Below, piece after piece: positions 29,025 to 38,417 of a DNA stretch of 64,000 nt. Origin of the DNA: Stigmatella aurantiaca (GTDB taxonomy: Bacteria; Myxococcota; Myxococcia; Myxococcales; Myxococcaceae); NCBI RefSeq assembly GCF_900109545.1, contig NZ_FOAP01000002.1:248001-312000 (forward strand), written 5' to 3'. The notes under the pieces were generated by a model. That model searched no databases. It saw only the letters and a list, made by a program, of their open reading frames with translations, and was not told the origin of the DNA. Position 1 is the stretch's first letter; the number at the start of each line of letters is the position of its first letter. The position numbers and the translations under genes are program-made.

Positions 29025-29860
29025 GCCGTCACGGTGGAGCCCAGGACAATGCGCTTTCCCTCCCGGGCGGGCTCGCTGGCGGCGAAGTGGGAACGCGCTT
29101 CCTCGGCCATGTTCTCCAGCACGTCGTCGTTGTGCGCCGGATCATGGTGAAACAGCATCAGCCGCCGCGCGCCCACCGCCTGGGCGACCTGCGCGGCATC
29201 CACCATGGTGGAGTGTCCCCAGCCCTTCTTGGGGATGCCTCCCGTGCCCGCGTACTCGCTGGGGGTATATTGCGCGTCGAGGACGAGCGCATCCGCGCCC
29301 TCCAGGTAGCGGCCCACCGCTGGGGTGAGGCTATCGCGCGACAGCTCCACGTCCGTGGCGTAGACGAAGGTGTGGCCATCGGCCTCGACACGGTACGCCA
29401 GGCAGCCCTGGGGATGCGGCACGTCCACGGGGGTGACGCGGAACGGGCCCACTTCCACGGGGCGGCCATGCAGAGCCGAATCGAACGTCATCCGCGAGCG
29501 CATGATGGCCATGGGCACGGGGAAGTTCGGCGGCTCCATCTGCTGGGTCAGCACGCTGCGCAGGGCCTGGGCTCCGTTGGCGCCGGGCCCGTAGAGGCTC
29601 AGCTCGGTGGTGCCCAGGTAGGCGGGGGTGAAGAAGGGGAAGCCCTGCACGTGGTCCCAGTGCAGGTGCGAGAAGAAGAGGGCCGCCTTCTGGGGGGCGC
29701 TCTCGCGCATCAGCTGCTCGCCCAGCGTGCGGATGCCTGTTCCCGCGTCGAAGATGAGGCGGTGGCCCTGGCTGGTCACCTCCACGCAGGCGGTGTTGCC
29801 GCCGATGCGCGAGCCTGAAACCGAGATGCTGCCCCGAACGCCGAAGAACCGGATTTCCAT
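29021..29860 (-). CDS. MBL-fold metallohydrolase (RNase Z/phosphodiesterase-like)
   Basis: 279-aa metallo-beta-lactamase-fold enzyme. The zinc motif HxHxDH is SHLHWDHVQGFPFF, with a further Asp ligand in FVYATDVELS and a C-terminal His in the GWGHSTMVDA / LMLFHHDPAHNDD region. N-terminal FFGVRGSISVSG is typical of the Lactamase_B_2 subgroup near RNase Z and cyclic-nucleotide phosphodiesterases. Substrate unknown; a second-messenger or nucleotide substrate would suit its pairing with a GAF activator (inference). First gene of the operon, preceded by a sigma54-like promoter about 60 bp upstream; a purine-rich GGAAGAGCACC leads the ATG. Confidence 0.88.
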
Positions 29861-29918
29861 GGTGCTCTTCCTTCCGATGGTGGCGGCTGGGTGTGGCCGC
29901 GTTCACAAGCGGAAGGAC

Positions 29919-29937
29919 AAAGCAGGGATGATGCCAA
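29919..29937 (-). promoter_or_regulatory. Candidate sigma54 (-24/-12) promoter
   Basis: On the minus strand the sequence is TTGGCATCATCCCTGCTTT. It has the invariant GG and GC separated by exactly 10 nt and matches TGGCAC-N5-TTGC with one mismatch in each half. The predicted start of transcription would lie near 29910, giving a 5' leader of about 50 nt before the MBL ATG. Since the second gene of the operon is itself a sigma54 activator, autoregulation is plausible. Confidence 0.5.
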
Positions 29938-29943
29938 CGGATA

Positions 29944-29964
29944 ACCCCTAGAACTCACAGGGGT
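29944..29964. promoter_or_regulatory. Inverted repeat upstream of the sigma54 promoter
   Basis: ACCCCT (29944-29949) and AGGGGT (29959-29964) form a dyad with a 9-nt spacer, just upstream of the -24 element. This is close for an enhancer-binding site but could be one half of an activator or repressor site. A second small hairpin, GCACC-AAAAT-GGTGC, lies at 29989-30003. The rest of the 29861-30077 gap holds no gene. Confidence 0.3.
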
Positions 29965-30077
29965 AGGTCCATTTCAGACAAGGGCCTTGCACCAAAATGG
30001 TGCGGCCTGGATCAGGGCGATCTGGCCGATCTGGATCATCTGGGCTCGCCTGGAAGACCTGTTTCCAGTCGAGGGGC

Positions 30078-31757
30078 TCAGGGCACTGGCACTCTACGGA
30101 GGATGGTGTTCCGGCTGCCCACGACCCACACTTCGTGCGGTCCTACACCGCCCAGTCCTTTGGGGGTTCCGAAATCCCGGGTATCGATGCGCCAAGTGTT
30201 GCCGTCGAACCATCTCACGGTCTCATCGCTGACAGCGACGTACACAGCCGTGCGGCTGTAAGCGGTCAGACCTAGGACATCGGGGGGGTTGGTTCCTTCT
30301 TGGGTCAGACGGGGTAACTCGGTCCACTTTCCTTCCGCTCGCATGAGCACCACTCCGCCTTCTCCTGCGGCAAACGCCAGTCCATCGTGAACCACATGGA
30401 CGCTGGTCAGTTTGGGAATCGAGCCCGCCGGGAGAGCCTCCTCGACCCATGTGCTGCCTCCCTCGGTCGAGCGAAGGATTTTCGGAGTATCCCCGTCGTA
30501 CCCCACGGCCAGCATGTTCGAGACCTTCGTGCCATGAATGGCGCGCAGGTTGATGCCGGCTTTGATGCCGGTATTGACGGGCTCGCTCGGCTGGTTCGGG
30601 TAGTCCCAGCGGTAGATGCGCCCCCCACTGTCCGCGACAAAGAGTTTCGTGGAATTTCCCTCCACGAACCCCACCAAGCCACTGATCCGCGACGTGAAGC
30701 CGGAGGTTGTCTGTCCACAGTCTGGCTGTCCCGGCACATAGGCGCCGAGTTTGCCCCCCTCGGCGCCGAGGAATACACGGCCCTCCGTGGGATGCGCCCA
30801 CGCGGAAATCCAGTCTCCCTTGCAGTGCGTGTACGGCTTGATGTCGTTGTTGCCCTTCACATGGACTACTTTGTTCCCATCGCCCACAACCCACGCATGG
30901 CCTTCTCGATAGACGGCCACCGCGTTCCACCGGCTTTCTGGGTCGTCGAATGAGGAGGGAACAGCTTTCCAGGAGACCGTGCCACATCCGATCTCATCCA
31001 CCTGTCCATTGCAGTTGTTGTCCACCCGGTCGCAGCGCTCCTCGGCGTTCGTGGAGGCGAAGGGTGAGTCGTCGTTATCGCAATCCTGCCGGGGGGTGAC
31101 CGCTCCCTCCACGGGCGGCTTGCAATCGTCCCCCACGGGCGTGCCCGCCTGACCATCCCCGTCCACATCCGTATACCAAGTGGTGACCGGCTGAGTGCTC
31201 ACGCATGCGGTCGCGACACCCGCAGCCGTGCAGGAGAAGGTGCCCACGCACTCATCCGTCGTGGTGCAAGCGAGGTCCGTCGCTCCGGGCTTCACCTCAG
31301 GCTTGGCGTCGTTGCAATCCGTTCCACCCTCGACCGCGAGCACGAAGTCGTCGTCGTCCAGATCCGTGGCCCGTAGGTCCAGCCGCACCACCGCGATGCC
31401 CTCTTCGGGCACTTGCGCGTCCACGCTCTGGGTGGCCACGAGCTTTTTGTCCTCCACCGCACAGTCCCTCTCGAACGCTTCGGCGGTCACGACGAGGTCA
31501 CGGCTCCAGGTGTCCTGGCGGTAGACGGCCACCGTCAGCTCCCGGCTGCGCGGGGGTCTGCCATCCGCGGTCTCCGGAGCGCTGAGCACCTCCACCGTGG
31601 ACCGGGAGGGGTCCGCCTTGTCGCTCGCCGTCAAGGTGAGGCAGCCCGGGCGGAACGTCGCGTAGGAGAGGTCCACGCGGATAGCCCCCTCCCGGCGATC
31701 TTCGCTCTTGCATGCCGCGAGGGTCACAAACCACAAGCCGAACAGGAATAAACGCAT
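30078..31757 (-). CDS. Lipoprotein with MopE-type metal-binding motif and C-terminal propeller
   Basis: 559-aa predicted lipoprotein (lipobox TLAAC). Residues ~20-135 are a beta-rich domain of unknown type. Residues ~135-260 are Cys- and Asp-rich and contain the MopE-like putative metal-binding pattern (GGTDCNDAKPEVKPGA, DVDGDGQAG, EERCDRVDNNCNGQVDE). Residues ~265-559 carry repeated WxVG / S-x-D-G blade-like segments (AWVVGDGNKVVHV, LFVADSGGRIYRW, FAAGEGGVVLMR, VWVVGSRNTILRR), suggesting a YCF48/sialidase-like beta-propeller. This combination is common among myxobacterial surface proteins of unknown function. Base composition is visibly less G+C-rich than its neighbours. Confidence 0.8.
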   Translation of the reverse strand: MRLFLFGLWFVTLAACKSEDRREGAIRVDLSYATFRPGCLTLTASDKADPSRSTVEVLSAPETADGRPPRSRELTVAVYRQDTWSRDLVVTAEAFERDCAVEDKKLVATQSVDAQVPEEGIAVVRLDLRATDLDDDDFVLAVEGGTDCNDAKPEVKPGATDLACTTTDECVGTFSCTAAGVATACVSTQPVTTWYTDVDGDGQAGTPVGDDCKPPVEGAVTPRQDCDNDDSPFASTNAEERCDRVDNNCNGQVDEIGCGTVSWKAVPSSFDDPESRWNAVAVYREGHAWVVGDGNKVVHVKGNNDIKPYTHCKGDWISAWAHPTEGRVFLGAEGGKLGAYVPGQPDCGQTTSGFTSRISGLVGFVEGNSTKLFVADSGGRIYRWDYPNQPSEPVNTGIKAGINLRAIHGTKVSNMLAVGYDGDTPKILRSTEGGSTWVEEALPAGSIPKLTSVHVVHDGLAFAAGEGGVVLMRAEGKWTELPRLTQEGTNPPDVLGLTAYSRTAVYVAVSDETVRWFDGNTWRIDTRDFGTPKGLGGVGPHEVWVVGSRNTILRRVPVP

Positions 31758-31959
31758 GCCCAGTGCATTCCCGGGCGGTTCAGCGCCCGTCTGGAGGCCT
31801 CATTCCCATGGAAATGGGGCCCGGAGAACTCATCGTCCATAATCTGCTGAGCCGGTCACCGTCCAGCCACCTTCAAAGTCCGTGGCCCTGACCTCCTGGC
31901 TCCGCTATTTTCTGGCGCTTCGCGTCGCACCCGGGGCTGTAGACATCTCTCGTGTTCTC

Positions 31960-33297
31960 ATGGTTATCGCGCGTCTCCTCCTGGCATCCCTCAGTTCCTG
32001 GCTCCTGATGGCCGTTCCAGAGGCCCACGCGCAGGCCCCGGAACCAGCAGCGGACGCCGAGCCGCTCACCCTGGAGCGGGCCATTCAGCTGGCGGCCGAG
32101 CGGAACGAAGCTCCCCTGGCCGCCCAGCAGCGCTCGGAAGCCGCTGAGGCCCGCGTGGCCCGGGCCCGGGCCTTCTTCTTTCCGGAGTTGAGCCTGACCG
32201 GCACGTACACCCGCCGCCTCCGGGAGTCCGTCCGGCAGGTGGGCGGAGAAACCACGGTCATCCAGCGCTACAACGCCCTGGGCGCCTCGGCCACGGCCCG
32301 GATGACGCTCTTCGACGCGCGGGGCTTTCCCCTGTACCGCGCGGCCAAGCTGGAGGGAGATGCGGCCCGGCTGGATGCCCGGGAGGCCCGGCGGCTGGTG
32401 GCTTTCGAGGCGGCGGATGCCTTCCTGGCCACGCTGGGCGCCCAGCAGGTGTACGAGGCGGCGGTGCGCCGGCTGGACTTCGCGCGCCAGAGCCTCCAGG
32501 ACGCGCAGGCGCGGGCCGAGGCGGGCCTGGCCAGCACCAATGACGTGACGCGCGCGGAGCTCGAGGCGGCCAGCGCCGAGGTGCAGCTCGCCTCCTCCCG
32601 GGGCGAGGCTCAGACAAGCCGCATCGAGCTGGGCTACCTGCTCGTGGCGCCCCCCATCGAAGCCCCCCTGGCCCTCCCCGAGGGGCTGCTGGCCGAGGCC
32701 GCCCGGACCCCACCGGCGCGGGCTTCCCTGGCCGAGGGGGCCGTGAACCGCCGCCTGGACATCCTCTCCGCGCAGCTCAAGGTGAAGGCCCAGGAGTCCT
32801 CCGCGAGGGAGCCCCTGGCGCGGCTGCTGCCCGTGCTGGGCGTGTCCGGCCAGTACCGCTTCACGAACGAGCAGGGGCTCGCGGGCAACAGCGGGGATGG
32901 CGCCTTGCAGGTGGACCTCACGTGGACCCTCTTCGACGGGGGCGAGCGCTACGCGGAGCGGGACGAGCGGGTGGCCCTGGCCCGGGCCGCAGCCCTGGAC
33001 GCCACCGCCCTCACGCGCCGGGTGGATGTCGACATCCAGCGCGCCCAGGTGGCGCTCGACAATGCCCAGGCCTCCTTGAAGCAGAGTGAGCTGGCCGCGC
33101 AGCAAGCGCGCAAGAACGCGGAAGAGACGGGGATTCTGTACCGGCAGGGGCTCTCCACCGCGTTGACGGTGGCGGATGCCTCCCTGCGCCTCTTCGAGGC
33201 GGAGGTGGCCCAGGTTCGCACCCGCTATGCCCTGGGGCTGGCGCTGTTGGATCTCCGGGCTGCCGTGGGACTCGACCCGTTCGGGAAGGAACCGTGA
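31960..33297 (+). CDS. TolC-family outer membrane efflux protein
   Basis: 445-aa outer-membrane channel of a tripartite pump. After a signal peptide (cleavage around AHAQA) come two repeated OEP units of long alpha-hairpins and beta-strands: LTLERAIQLAAERNEAPLAA to the mid-protein, then VNRRLDILSAQLKVKAQESS with SGQYRF and DLTWTLFDGGERYAERDE. The C-terminal YALGLALLDLRAAVG is typical of the family. The frame is open to 31882, but ATG 31960 begins the signal peptide. First gene of the efflux operon; its TGA overlaps the adaptor's GTG by 4 nt. Confidence 0.93.
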   Translation: MVIARLLLASLSSWLLMAVPEAHAQAPEPAADAEPLTLERAIQLAAERNEAPLAAQQRSEAAEARVARARAFFFPELSLTGTYTRRLRESVRQVGGETTVIQRYNALGASATARMTLFDARGFPLYRAAKLEGDAARLDAREARRLVAFEAADAFLATLGAQQVYEAAVRRLDFARQSLQDAQARAEAGLASTNDVTRAELEAASAEVQLASSRGEAQTSRIELGYLLVAPPIEAPLALPEGLLAEAARTPPARASLAEGAVNRRLDILSAQLKVKAQESSAREPLARLLPVLGVSGQYRFTNEQGLAGNSGDGALQVDLTWTLFDGGERYAERDERVALARAAALDATALTRRVDVDIQRAQVALDNAQASLKQSELAAQQARKNAEETGILYRQGLSTALTVADASLRLFEAEVAQVRTRYALGLALLDLRAAVGLDPFGKEP

Positions 33298-34496
33298 CCG
33301 AGATGCGAGCAAGAGCACGGGTGGCCCTGGCCGCCTTGACCCTGGCCCTGGGGGCTGGGTGCGGAGCGAAGGGCGAGGAGACGCCGGGCAAGGCGGGAGG
33401 CGGTGGCGGGCGGGGCGGCGGCCGGGGGGCCATCCAGTTCCCCGTGGAAACCGCGCCCGTGGAGGCGCGCGACGTGCAGTACACCGTCTCCGCCGTGGGC
33501 GCCGTGGAGGCCTTCGAGCGCGTGCAGATCACCGCCCGGGTGGCCGGGGTGCTGGATCGCGTGGACTTCGCCGAGGGGCAGGAGGTGAAGAAGGGCCAGG
33601 TGCTCGCGGAGATCGAGCCCACCCGCTACAGCCTCGCGGTGAACCAGGCCCGCGCCGCGCGGGAGAAGGCCGTGGCCACCGCCGAGGAGGCCCAGGCGGG
33701 GGCCCAGCGCCGGGCCACCGTGAACGAGCAGCGTCCGGGCCTGCTGCCCGCCGAGGAGCTGGAGAGCTTCCAGACACGGGCACGCGCCGCGGTGGCCGAG
33801 GTCGGCGCGGCGAAGGCGGCGCTGGACAAGGCGGAGCTGGACCTGCGCGATGCCTACGTCCGGGCCCCCATGGAGGGGGTGCTGCAGACGCGCACCGTGC
33901 AGACGGGGCAGTACGTCCAGCCCGGCACGGTGCTCGCCACGCTGCTGCGCCGGGAGCCGCTGCTCTTACGCTTCCGCGTTCCGGAAGGAGAGGCCGGGCG
34001 GCTCAAGCCTGGCATGGGGGCGCGCTTCACCGTCCGCTCGGATGGGCGGACCTATGACTCGAAGATCACCTACGTGGCGGCCTCGGCGGACGACCAGAGC
34101 CGGATGGTGGTGGTGACGGCGGAGGTGACGGGCGAGGAGTCCAAGGCCCTGCGGCCGGGAGCCTTCGCCTCCGTGTCGGTGCCCGTGGACACCGCCCGGG
34201 ACGCGCCCGTCATTCCCCAGGCAGCGGTGCGCCCCAGCGAGCGGGGCTTCCTGGCCTTCGTGGTGGAAGGGGACAAGGCGCGCGAGCGGGTGCTGGAGCT
34301 GGGCCTGCGCACGCCGGATGGGCTCGTCGAGGTGCGCCAGGGGCTCCGCCCGGGTGAGCAGTTGGTGGTGCGTGGCGCGGAGGCCCTGAAGGAGGGCGCG
34401 GCCGTGCGCGTGGCGCAAGGGGCCAAGCCCTCCGCCACGGGGGAATCCCGTCTCCCCGCGGAGGCGGGCGGACTCAACGGAGGCTCAGGGCGATGA
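33294..34496 (+). CDS. RND efflux periplasmic adaptor (membrane fusion protein)
   Basis: 400-aa HlyD/AcrA-type adaptor and lipoprotein (signal to GAGC). A Gly/Arg linker precedes the biotinyl-lipoyl-like half-motifs around VSAVGAVEAFERVQITARVA and MEGVLQTRTVQTGQYVQPGT. Between them lies a coiled-coil hairpin that contacts the TolC channel (residues ~105-185). Beta-barrel and membrane-proximal domains follow (MVVVTAEVTGEE, VVEGDKARERVLELGLR). It starts at GTG 33294 and overlaps both neighbours by 4 nt. It joins the RND pump to the outer-membrane channel across the periplasm. Confidence 0.94.
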   Translation: MTEMRARARVALAALTLALGAGCGAKGEETPGKAGGGGGRGGGRGAIQFPVETAPVEARDVQYTVSAVGAVEAFERVQITARVAGVLDRVDFAEGQEVKKGQVLAEIEPTRYSLAVNQARAAREKAVATAEEAQAGAQRRATVNEQRPGLLPAEELESFQTRARAAVAEVGAAKAALDKAELDLRDAYVRAPMEGVLQTRTVQTGQYVQPGTVLATLLRREPLLLRFRVPEGEAGRLKPGMGARFTVRSDGRTYDSKITYVAASADDQSRMVVVTAEVTGEESKALRPGAFASVSVPVDTARDAPVIPQAAVRPSERGFLAFVVEGDKARERVLELGLRTPDGLVEVRQGLRPGEQLVVRGAEALKEGAAVRVAQGAKPSATGESRLPAEAGGLNGGSGR

Positions 34497-37400
34497 ACAT
34501 CACCGAGGTCTGCATCCGGAAGCCCGTCCTCGCGTGGATGTTGATGGCCGCCACCATCGTCTTCGGGCTGGTGGCCGCGCAGCGCATCGGCATCAGCCAG
34601 TTTCCGGACGTGGACTTTCCCACCATCAACGTCTCGGTGACGTGGGAGGGCGCCTCGCCGGAGGCCGTGGAGAGCGATCTCATCGAGCCGCTGGAAGAGG
34701 CGGTGATGCAGGTGGAGGGCGTGAAGACCATCACCTCCACCGCGCGCCAGGGCAGCGCCTCCATCACCGTGGAGCTGGACCTGTCGCGCAACGTGGACCT
34801 GGCGCTCCAGGACGTGCAGACCAAGGTGAGCCAGGCCCAGCGCCGGCTGCCGGAGGACGTGGATCCGCCCGTCACCTCCAAGACGAACCCCGAGGACCAG
34901 CCCATCATGTGGTTGGGCGTGGCGGGCCCCTTCTCGCAGCAGGTGGTGAGCGACTACGCGCGCTACCGGCTCCGGGAGAAGCTGCAGACGGTGCCCGGGG
35001 TGGGCGAGGTGACACTGGGCGGCTCGCTGGAGCGCAACGTGCGCATCTGGGCGGACTCCCAGAAGATGGATGCCCAAGGGCTCACCGTCGCCGACGTCAT
35101 CGCCGCCCTGCAGCGTGAGCACGTGGAGCTGCCCGCGGGCCGCATCGAGACGGAGGGGCGCGAGGTCAACGTCCGCGTCATGGGCGAGGCGCTGGATTTG
35201 ACGGCCCTGCGCAACATCGTCGTGCGCCAGCAGGACGGGGCGACGGTGTACCTGTCGGACGTGGCGCTGGTGGAGGACGGCTTCGAGGACACGCGGCGCA
35301 TGTCGCGCGTCAACGGCAACCCCGCCCAGGGCCTGGGCATCCGCAAGCAGCGCGGCGCCAACGCCGTCGCCGTGGCCCAGGGCGTTCACGCGGTGCTCGC
35401 GGAGCTGCGCAAGGACCTGCCCGAGGGGATGGAGATCGGCGTGAACTTCGACTCGACGAAGTTCATCGAGGAGAGCGTTCACGAGATCGAGTTCGAGCTG
35501 CTGCTGGCCTGCATCCTGACGGCGCTGGTGTGCTGGATCTTCCTGGGCTCGCTGTCGAGCACGCTCAACGTCATCCTGGCCATTCCCATGTCGCTGCTGG
35601 GCACGGTGGCGGTCATCTACTTCCTGGGCTTCACGCTCAACACCTTCACGCTCCTGGGGTTGGCGCTGGCGGTGGGCATCGTGGTGGACGACGCCATCAT
35701 GGTGCTGGAGAACATCTACCGGCATGCGGAGATGGGCAAGGAGCGCGTCCGCGCGGCGCGCGAGGGCACCTCCGAGATCACCTTCGCGGCGCTGGCGGCC
35801 ACGCTGGCGGTGGTGGCCATCTTCATCCCCGTCGTCTTCATGAAGGGGGTCATCGGCCGGTTCTTCCTCCAGTTCGGCGTCACCCTGTGCGTGGCGGTGC
35901 TGCTCTCCTATGTCGAGGCCATCACCCTGGCACCCGCACGGTGCGCGCAGCTCCTGAAGACTTCACGCGAGCACCGCGGGCGGGTCGGGCAGTTCGTGGA
36001 CCGCGGCTTCGTGAAGCTCGAGGGGTTGTACGCGCGCGTGCTGGACCGGGTCCTGGCGCGGCCCCTCTGGGTGCTGGGCGGGGCGGTGGTGCTGCTGGGG
36101 GCCTCCGTGTTCGTCTTCCAGGCGCTGCCCAGCGAGTTCGTCCCCTCACAGGATCAGAGCCGCTTGACGGTGCGCCTGCAGACGGCGGTGGGCAGCAACC
36201 TCCAGGAGACGGACCGGCTGTTCCAGCAGGCGGAGGCGGTGGTCAACCAGCGGCCGGAAGTCGTCCGTGTCTTCTCGACGGTGGGCGGCATGGGCGGCTC
36301 GGGGGTGAACTCGGGCCAGCTCATGTTGACGCTGCTGCCGCCGGATCAGCGCATGTCCCAGGCCGAGTTCCAGCAGGTGCTGCGCAAGGAGCTCAATGCC
36401 ATCCCGGGCCTGCGCGCCGTGGTGCAAGACTTGTCCCAGAGCGGCTTCACCGCGCAGCGCGGCTTTCCGGTGGAGTTCAGCGTGCGCGGCTCGGACTGGG
36501 AGCAGCTCGTGGTGGCCAGCGGGCAGATGCGCGAGACGCTCCAGGCCAGCGGCAAGGTGGTGGACGTGGACACGGACTACCAGCTCGGCATGCCGGAGCT
36601 TCGCCTCATCCCGGACCGGGCCCGCGCCGCCGACATGGGCATCTCCATCGAGTCGGTGGCCTCCACCATCAACTCCCTGGTGGGCGGGGTGCGCGTGGGC
36701 AAGTACAGCACGGGGGGCCGCCGCATCGACGTGCGGCTCCGGCTGCTGGCCGATCAGCGCGCGCGGCCCGAGGACCTGGGCGGGCTCAAGGTGCGCGCCG
36801 CCAACGGGGAGCTGGTGCCGCTCTCGGCGCTGGTCCAGCAGGAGGAGCGCCCGGCGCTCCAGGCCATCACCCGGCGGGACCGGGAGCGCGCCATCAGCAT
36901 CTTCGCCAACGTGGCCCCGTCCTCGAACCAGGAAGAGGCGCTCGCCCTGGTGGAGCAGGCCGCCAAGCAGCTGCCGGCGGGCACCCGCGTGGTGCTGGGC
37001 GGCGCGAGCGTGGCCTTCCGTGAGTCCATGGGCAGCCTCCTCTTCGCGCTCTTCCTGGGGATTGGCGTGGCGTACATGGTGCTCGCCTCGCAGTTCAACT
37101 CGTTCCTCCACCCGGTGACGGTGCTCACCATCCTCCCGCTGTCGGTGGCCGGGGCCGCCTTCGCGCTGGGGCTGGCCGGCATGACGCTGAACATCTTCAG
37201 CATGATCGGCCTGCTCCTGCTGATGGGCATCGTGAAGAAGAACTCCATCATCCTCATGGACTACGCGCTCCAGCAGCGCGAGGAGGGCGTGGACGCGCGC
37301 GAGGCCATGCGGCGCGCGGGCCCCGTGCGCCTGCGGCCCATCCTCATGACGTCCCTGGCCACGATGATGGCGGCCATCCCCGCCGCGCTGGCGCTGGGCG

Positions 37401-37597
37401 CCGGCAGCGAGACCCGGGCCCCCATGTCCATCGCCGTGCTCGGTGGCCTGTCCGTGTCCACCGTGCTCAGCCTGCTGGTGGTGCCCGCCTTCTATGTGGT
37501 GGCGGACCGGCTGAAGGCACGGCTCGGCCGGCGCACCGGACAGGACGAGCAGCCGCCCCACGAGCCTCCCGTGCGGCCGGTCCAGCCCTCGCCCTGA
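34493..37597 (+). CDS. RND multidrug efflux permease (AcrB/MdtB type)
   Basis: 1034-aa proton-driven HAE1-family transporter of full length. It has N-terminal helix 1 (KPVLAWMLMAATIVFGLVAA), the first periplasmic pore/docking region, the helix 4 proton-relay Asp pair D399/D400 in GIVVDDAIMVLEN, a second large periplasmic domain and GIVKKNSIILMDYAL near helix 10. The C-terminus is a short hydrophilic tail. It exports hydrophobic or amphiphilic compounds through the adaptor and TolC partner encoded just upstream (ATGA overlap). No regulator gene is adjacent, so control of the operon is not evident. Substrates not predictable. Confidence 0.95.
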   Translation: MNITEVCIRKPVLAWMLMAATIVFGLVAAQRIGISQFPDVDFPTINVSVTWEGASPEAVESDLIEPLEEAVMQVEGVKTITSTARQGSASITVELDLSRNVDLALQDVQTKVSQAQRRLPEDVDPPVTSKTNPEDQPIMWLGVAGPFSQQVVSDYARYRLREKLQTVPGVGEVTLGGSLERNVRIWADSQKMDAQGLTVADVIAALQREHVELPAGRIETEGREVNVRVMGEALDLTALRNIVVRQQDGATVYLSDVALVEDGFEDTRRMSRVNGNPAQGLGIRKQRGANAVAVAQGVHAVLAELRKDLPEGMEIGVNFDSTKFIEESVHEIEFELLLACILTALVCWIFLGSLSSTLNVILAIPMSLLGTVAVIYFLGFTLNTFTLLGLALAVGIVVDDAIMVLENIYRHAEMGKERVRAAREGTSEITFAALAATLAVVAIFIPVVFMKGVIGRFFLQFGVTLCVAVLLSYVEAITLAPARCAQLLKTSREHRGRVGQFVDRGFVKLEGLYARVLDRVLARPLWVLGGAVVLLGASVFVFQALPSEFVPSQDQSRLTVRLQTAVGSNLQETDRLFQQAEAVVNQRPEVVRVFSTVGGMGGSGVNSGQLMLTLLPPDQRMSQAEFQQVLRKELNAIPGLRAVVQDLSQSGFTAQRGFPVEFSVRGSDWEQLVVASGQMRETLQASGKVVDVDTDYQLGMPELRLIPDRARAADMGISIESVASTINSLVGGVRVGKYSTGGRRIDVRLRLLADQRARPEDLGGLKVRAANGELVPLSALVQQEERPALQAITRRDRERAISIFANVAPSSNQEEALALVEQAAKQLPAGTRVVLGGASVAFRESMGSLLFALFLGIGVAYMVLASQFNSFLHPVTVLTILPLSVAGAAFALGLAGMTLNIFSMIGLLLLMGIVKKNSIILMDYALQQREEGVDAREAMRRAGPVRLRPILMTSLATMMAAIPAALALGAGSETRAPMSIAVLGGLSVSTVLSLLVVPAFYVVADRLKARLGRRTGQDEQPPHEPPVRPVQPSP

Positions 37598-37617
37598 CGC
37601 AGGGCGGGGCAGGGGGC

Positions 37618-38229
37618 TTACTGGGAGGGCTGGCTCAGCACGGGCCGGATGCGCGCCTTCAGCTCATCCGGATCGGCTAACATGACGGTGACGCCCGGGT
37701 GGGTACCCTCGCCGTGGGCCAGGGTGATGTGGACCACCGTGGCCTCGTGCTCGACGGTGGCGCGGGCGAAGTCCAGGCAGAGCGACAGCAGCACCTTCTC
37801 CTGGATGCGCAACACCTTGTCGGTGGCGATGAAGAGGCGGCCCTGCGTCAGCTCCCGGTCATGAAAGCACTGGAGCTGCTCGGGGCTGGAGAAGTGCAGC
37901 TCGAAGGTGGGGTTGCCCGTGTGCACCAGGTCCGCCACCACCTCGCCCGGGTAGAGGAAGCGCACGCCGAAGCCGTCCTGCTCCTCGTCCCGGAGCTCCG
38001 GGGGGACCAGCCGGTGGCGCTGCACCACGGCCTCGAACATCACGAAGTTCTTCGGATCCAGGTGCACCTGGACGTGGATGCGCGTATCGAGCGGTACCAG
38101 GTGGTTCGTGACGATGAAGGCACCGCCCTTGGAGATGTCCCCGGTGAAACCGGACTCCGAGAGGTCCTCCGTACCGAAACGAACCGTGTACTGCTGCTTG
38201 AACCTCCGGTATCTCCGCTTCTCCACCAT
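37618..38229 (-). CDS. PilZ domain protein
   Basis: 203-aa protein with an N-terminal PilZ domain, the c-di-GMP receptor fold. RRYRRFKQQYTVRFG supplies the RxxxR motif and TGDISKGGAFIVT the (D/N)xSxxG motif, so c-di-GMP binding is expected. The second half (residues ~110-200) is a further beta-rich region that looks like a divergent PilZ repeat seen in myxobacterial paralogues. No membrane segment; likely a cytoplasmic effector for motility or exopolysaccharide control. Start ATG 38229 (MVEKRR) is used because upstream residues lack similarity. It is convergent with the RND gene. Confidence 0.88.
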   Translation of the reverse strand: MVEKRRYRRFKQQYTVRFGTEDLSESGFTGDISKGGAFIVTNHLVPLDTRIHVQVHLDPKNFVMFEAVVQRHRLVPPELRDEEQDGFGVRFLYPGEVVADLVHTGNPTFELHFSSPEQLQCFHDRELTQGRLFIATDKVLRIQEKVLLSLCLDFARATVEHEATVVHITLAHGEGTHPGVTVMLADPDELKARIRPVLSQPSQ

Positions 38230-38338
38230 CGGGCGTCTCCTGAGAGCCTCGCCTGGATTTGCCGCACCCGGCCCGCAGTGTGCCACGAGTCGTGCCGTTC
38301 CGGCTGTATCAGCTTGCTCGGTGCTAAGAACGAAAATC

Positions 38339-38362
38339 AGGGGGCTTCCTGGAATCCCCCCT
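38339..38362. repeat. G-C hairpin in the 38230-38417 gap
   Basis: AGGGGG (38339-38344) pairs with CCCCCT (38357-38362) around a 12-nt loop, about 60 bp before the NYN protein start. No T-run follows. It could be a leader hairpin for the downstream gene or a site for a DNA-binding protein; nothing else stands out in this gap. Confidence 0.25.
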
Positions 38363-38417
38363 CGCGTTTCCGGGTTTCCCCTATCTGCCGCCCAGGCGGC
38401 CCTGCCTAGAGATTTCC

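Noticed and set aside
29987-30275. Short plus-strand open frames (81 and 92 codons)
   Set aside because: They run into the minus-strand lipoprotein gene, have no ribosome-binding site and no recognisable protein features; the ATCTGG repetition there is short and irregular.
33294-37597. Classifying the RND pump as a heavy-metal exporter
   Set aside because: Length, the VDD helix 4 motif and the adaptor type fit the HAE1 (AcrB-like) group; no metal-binding features seen.
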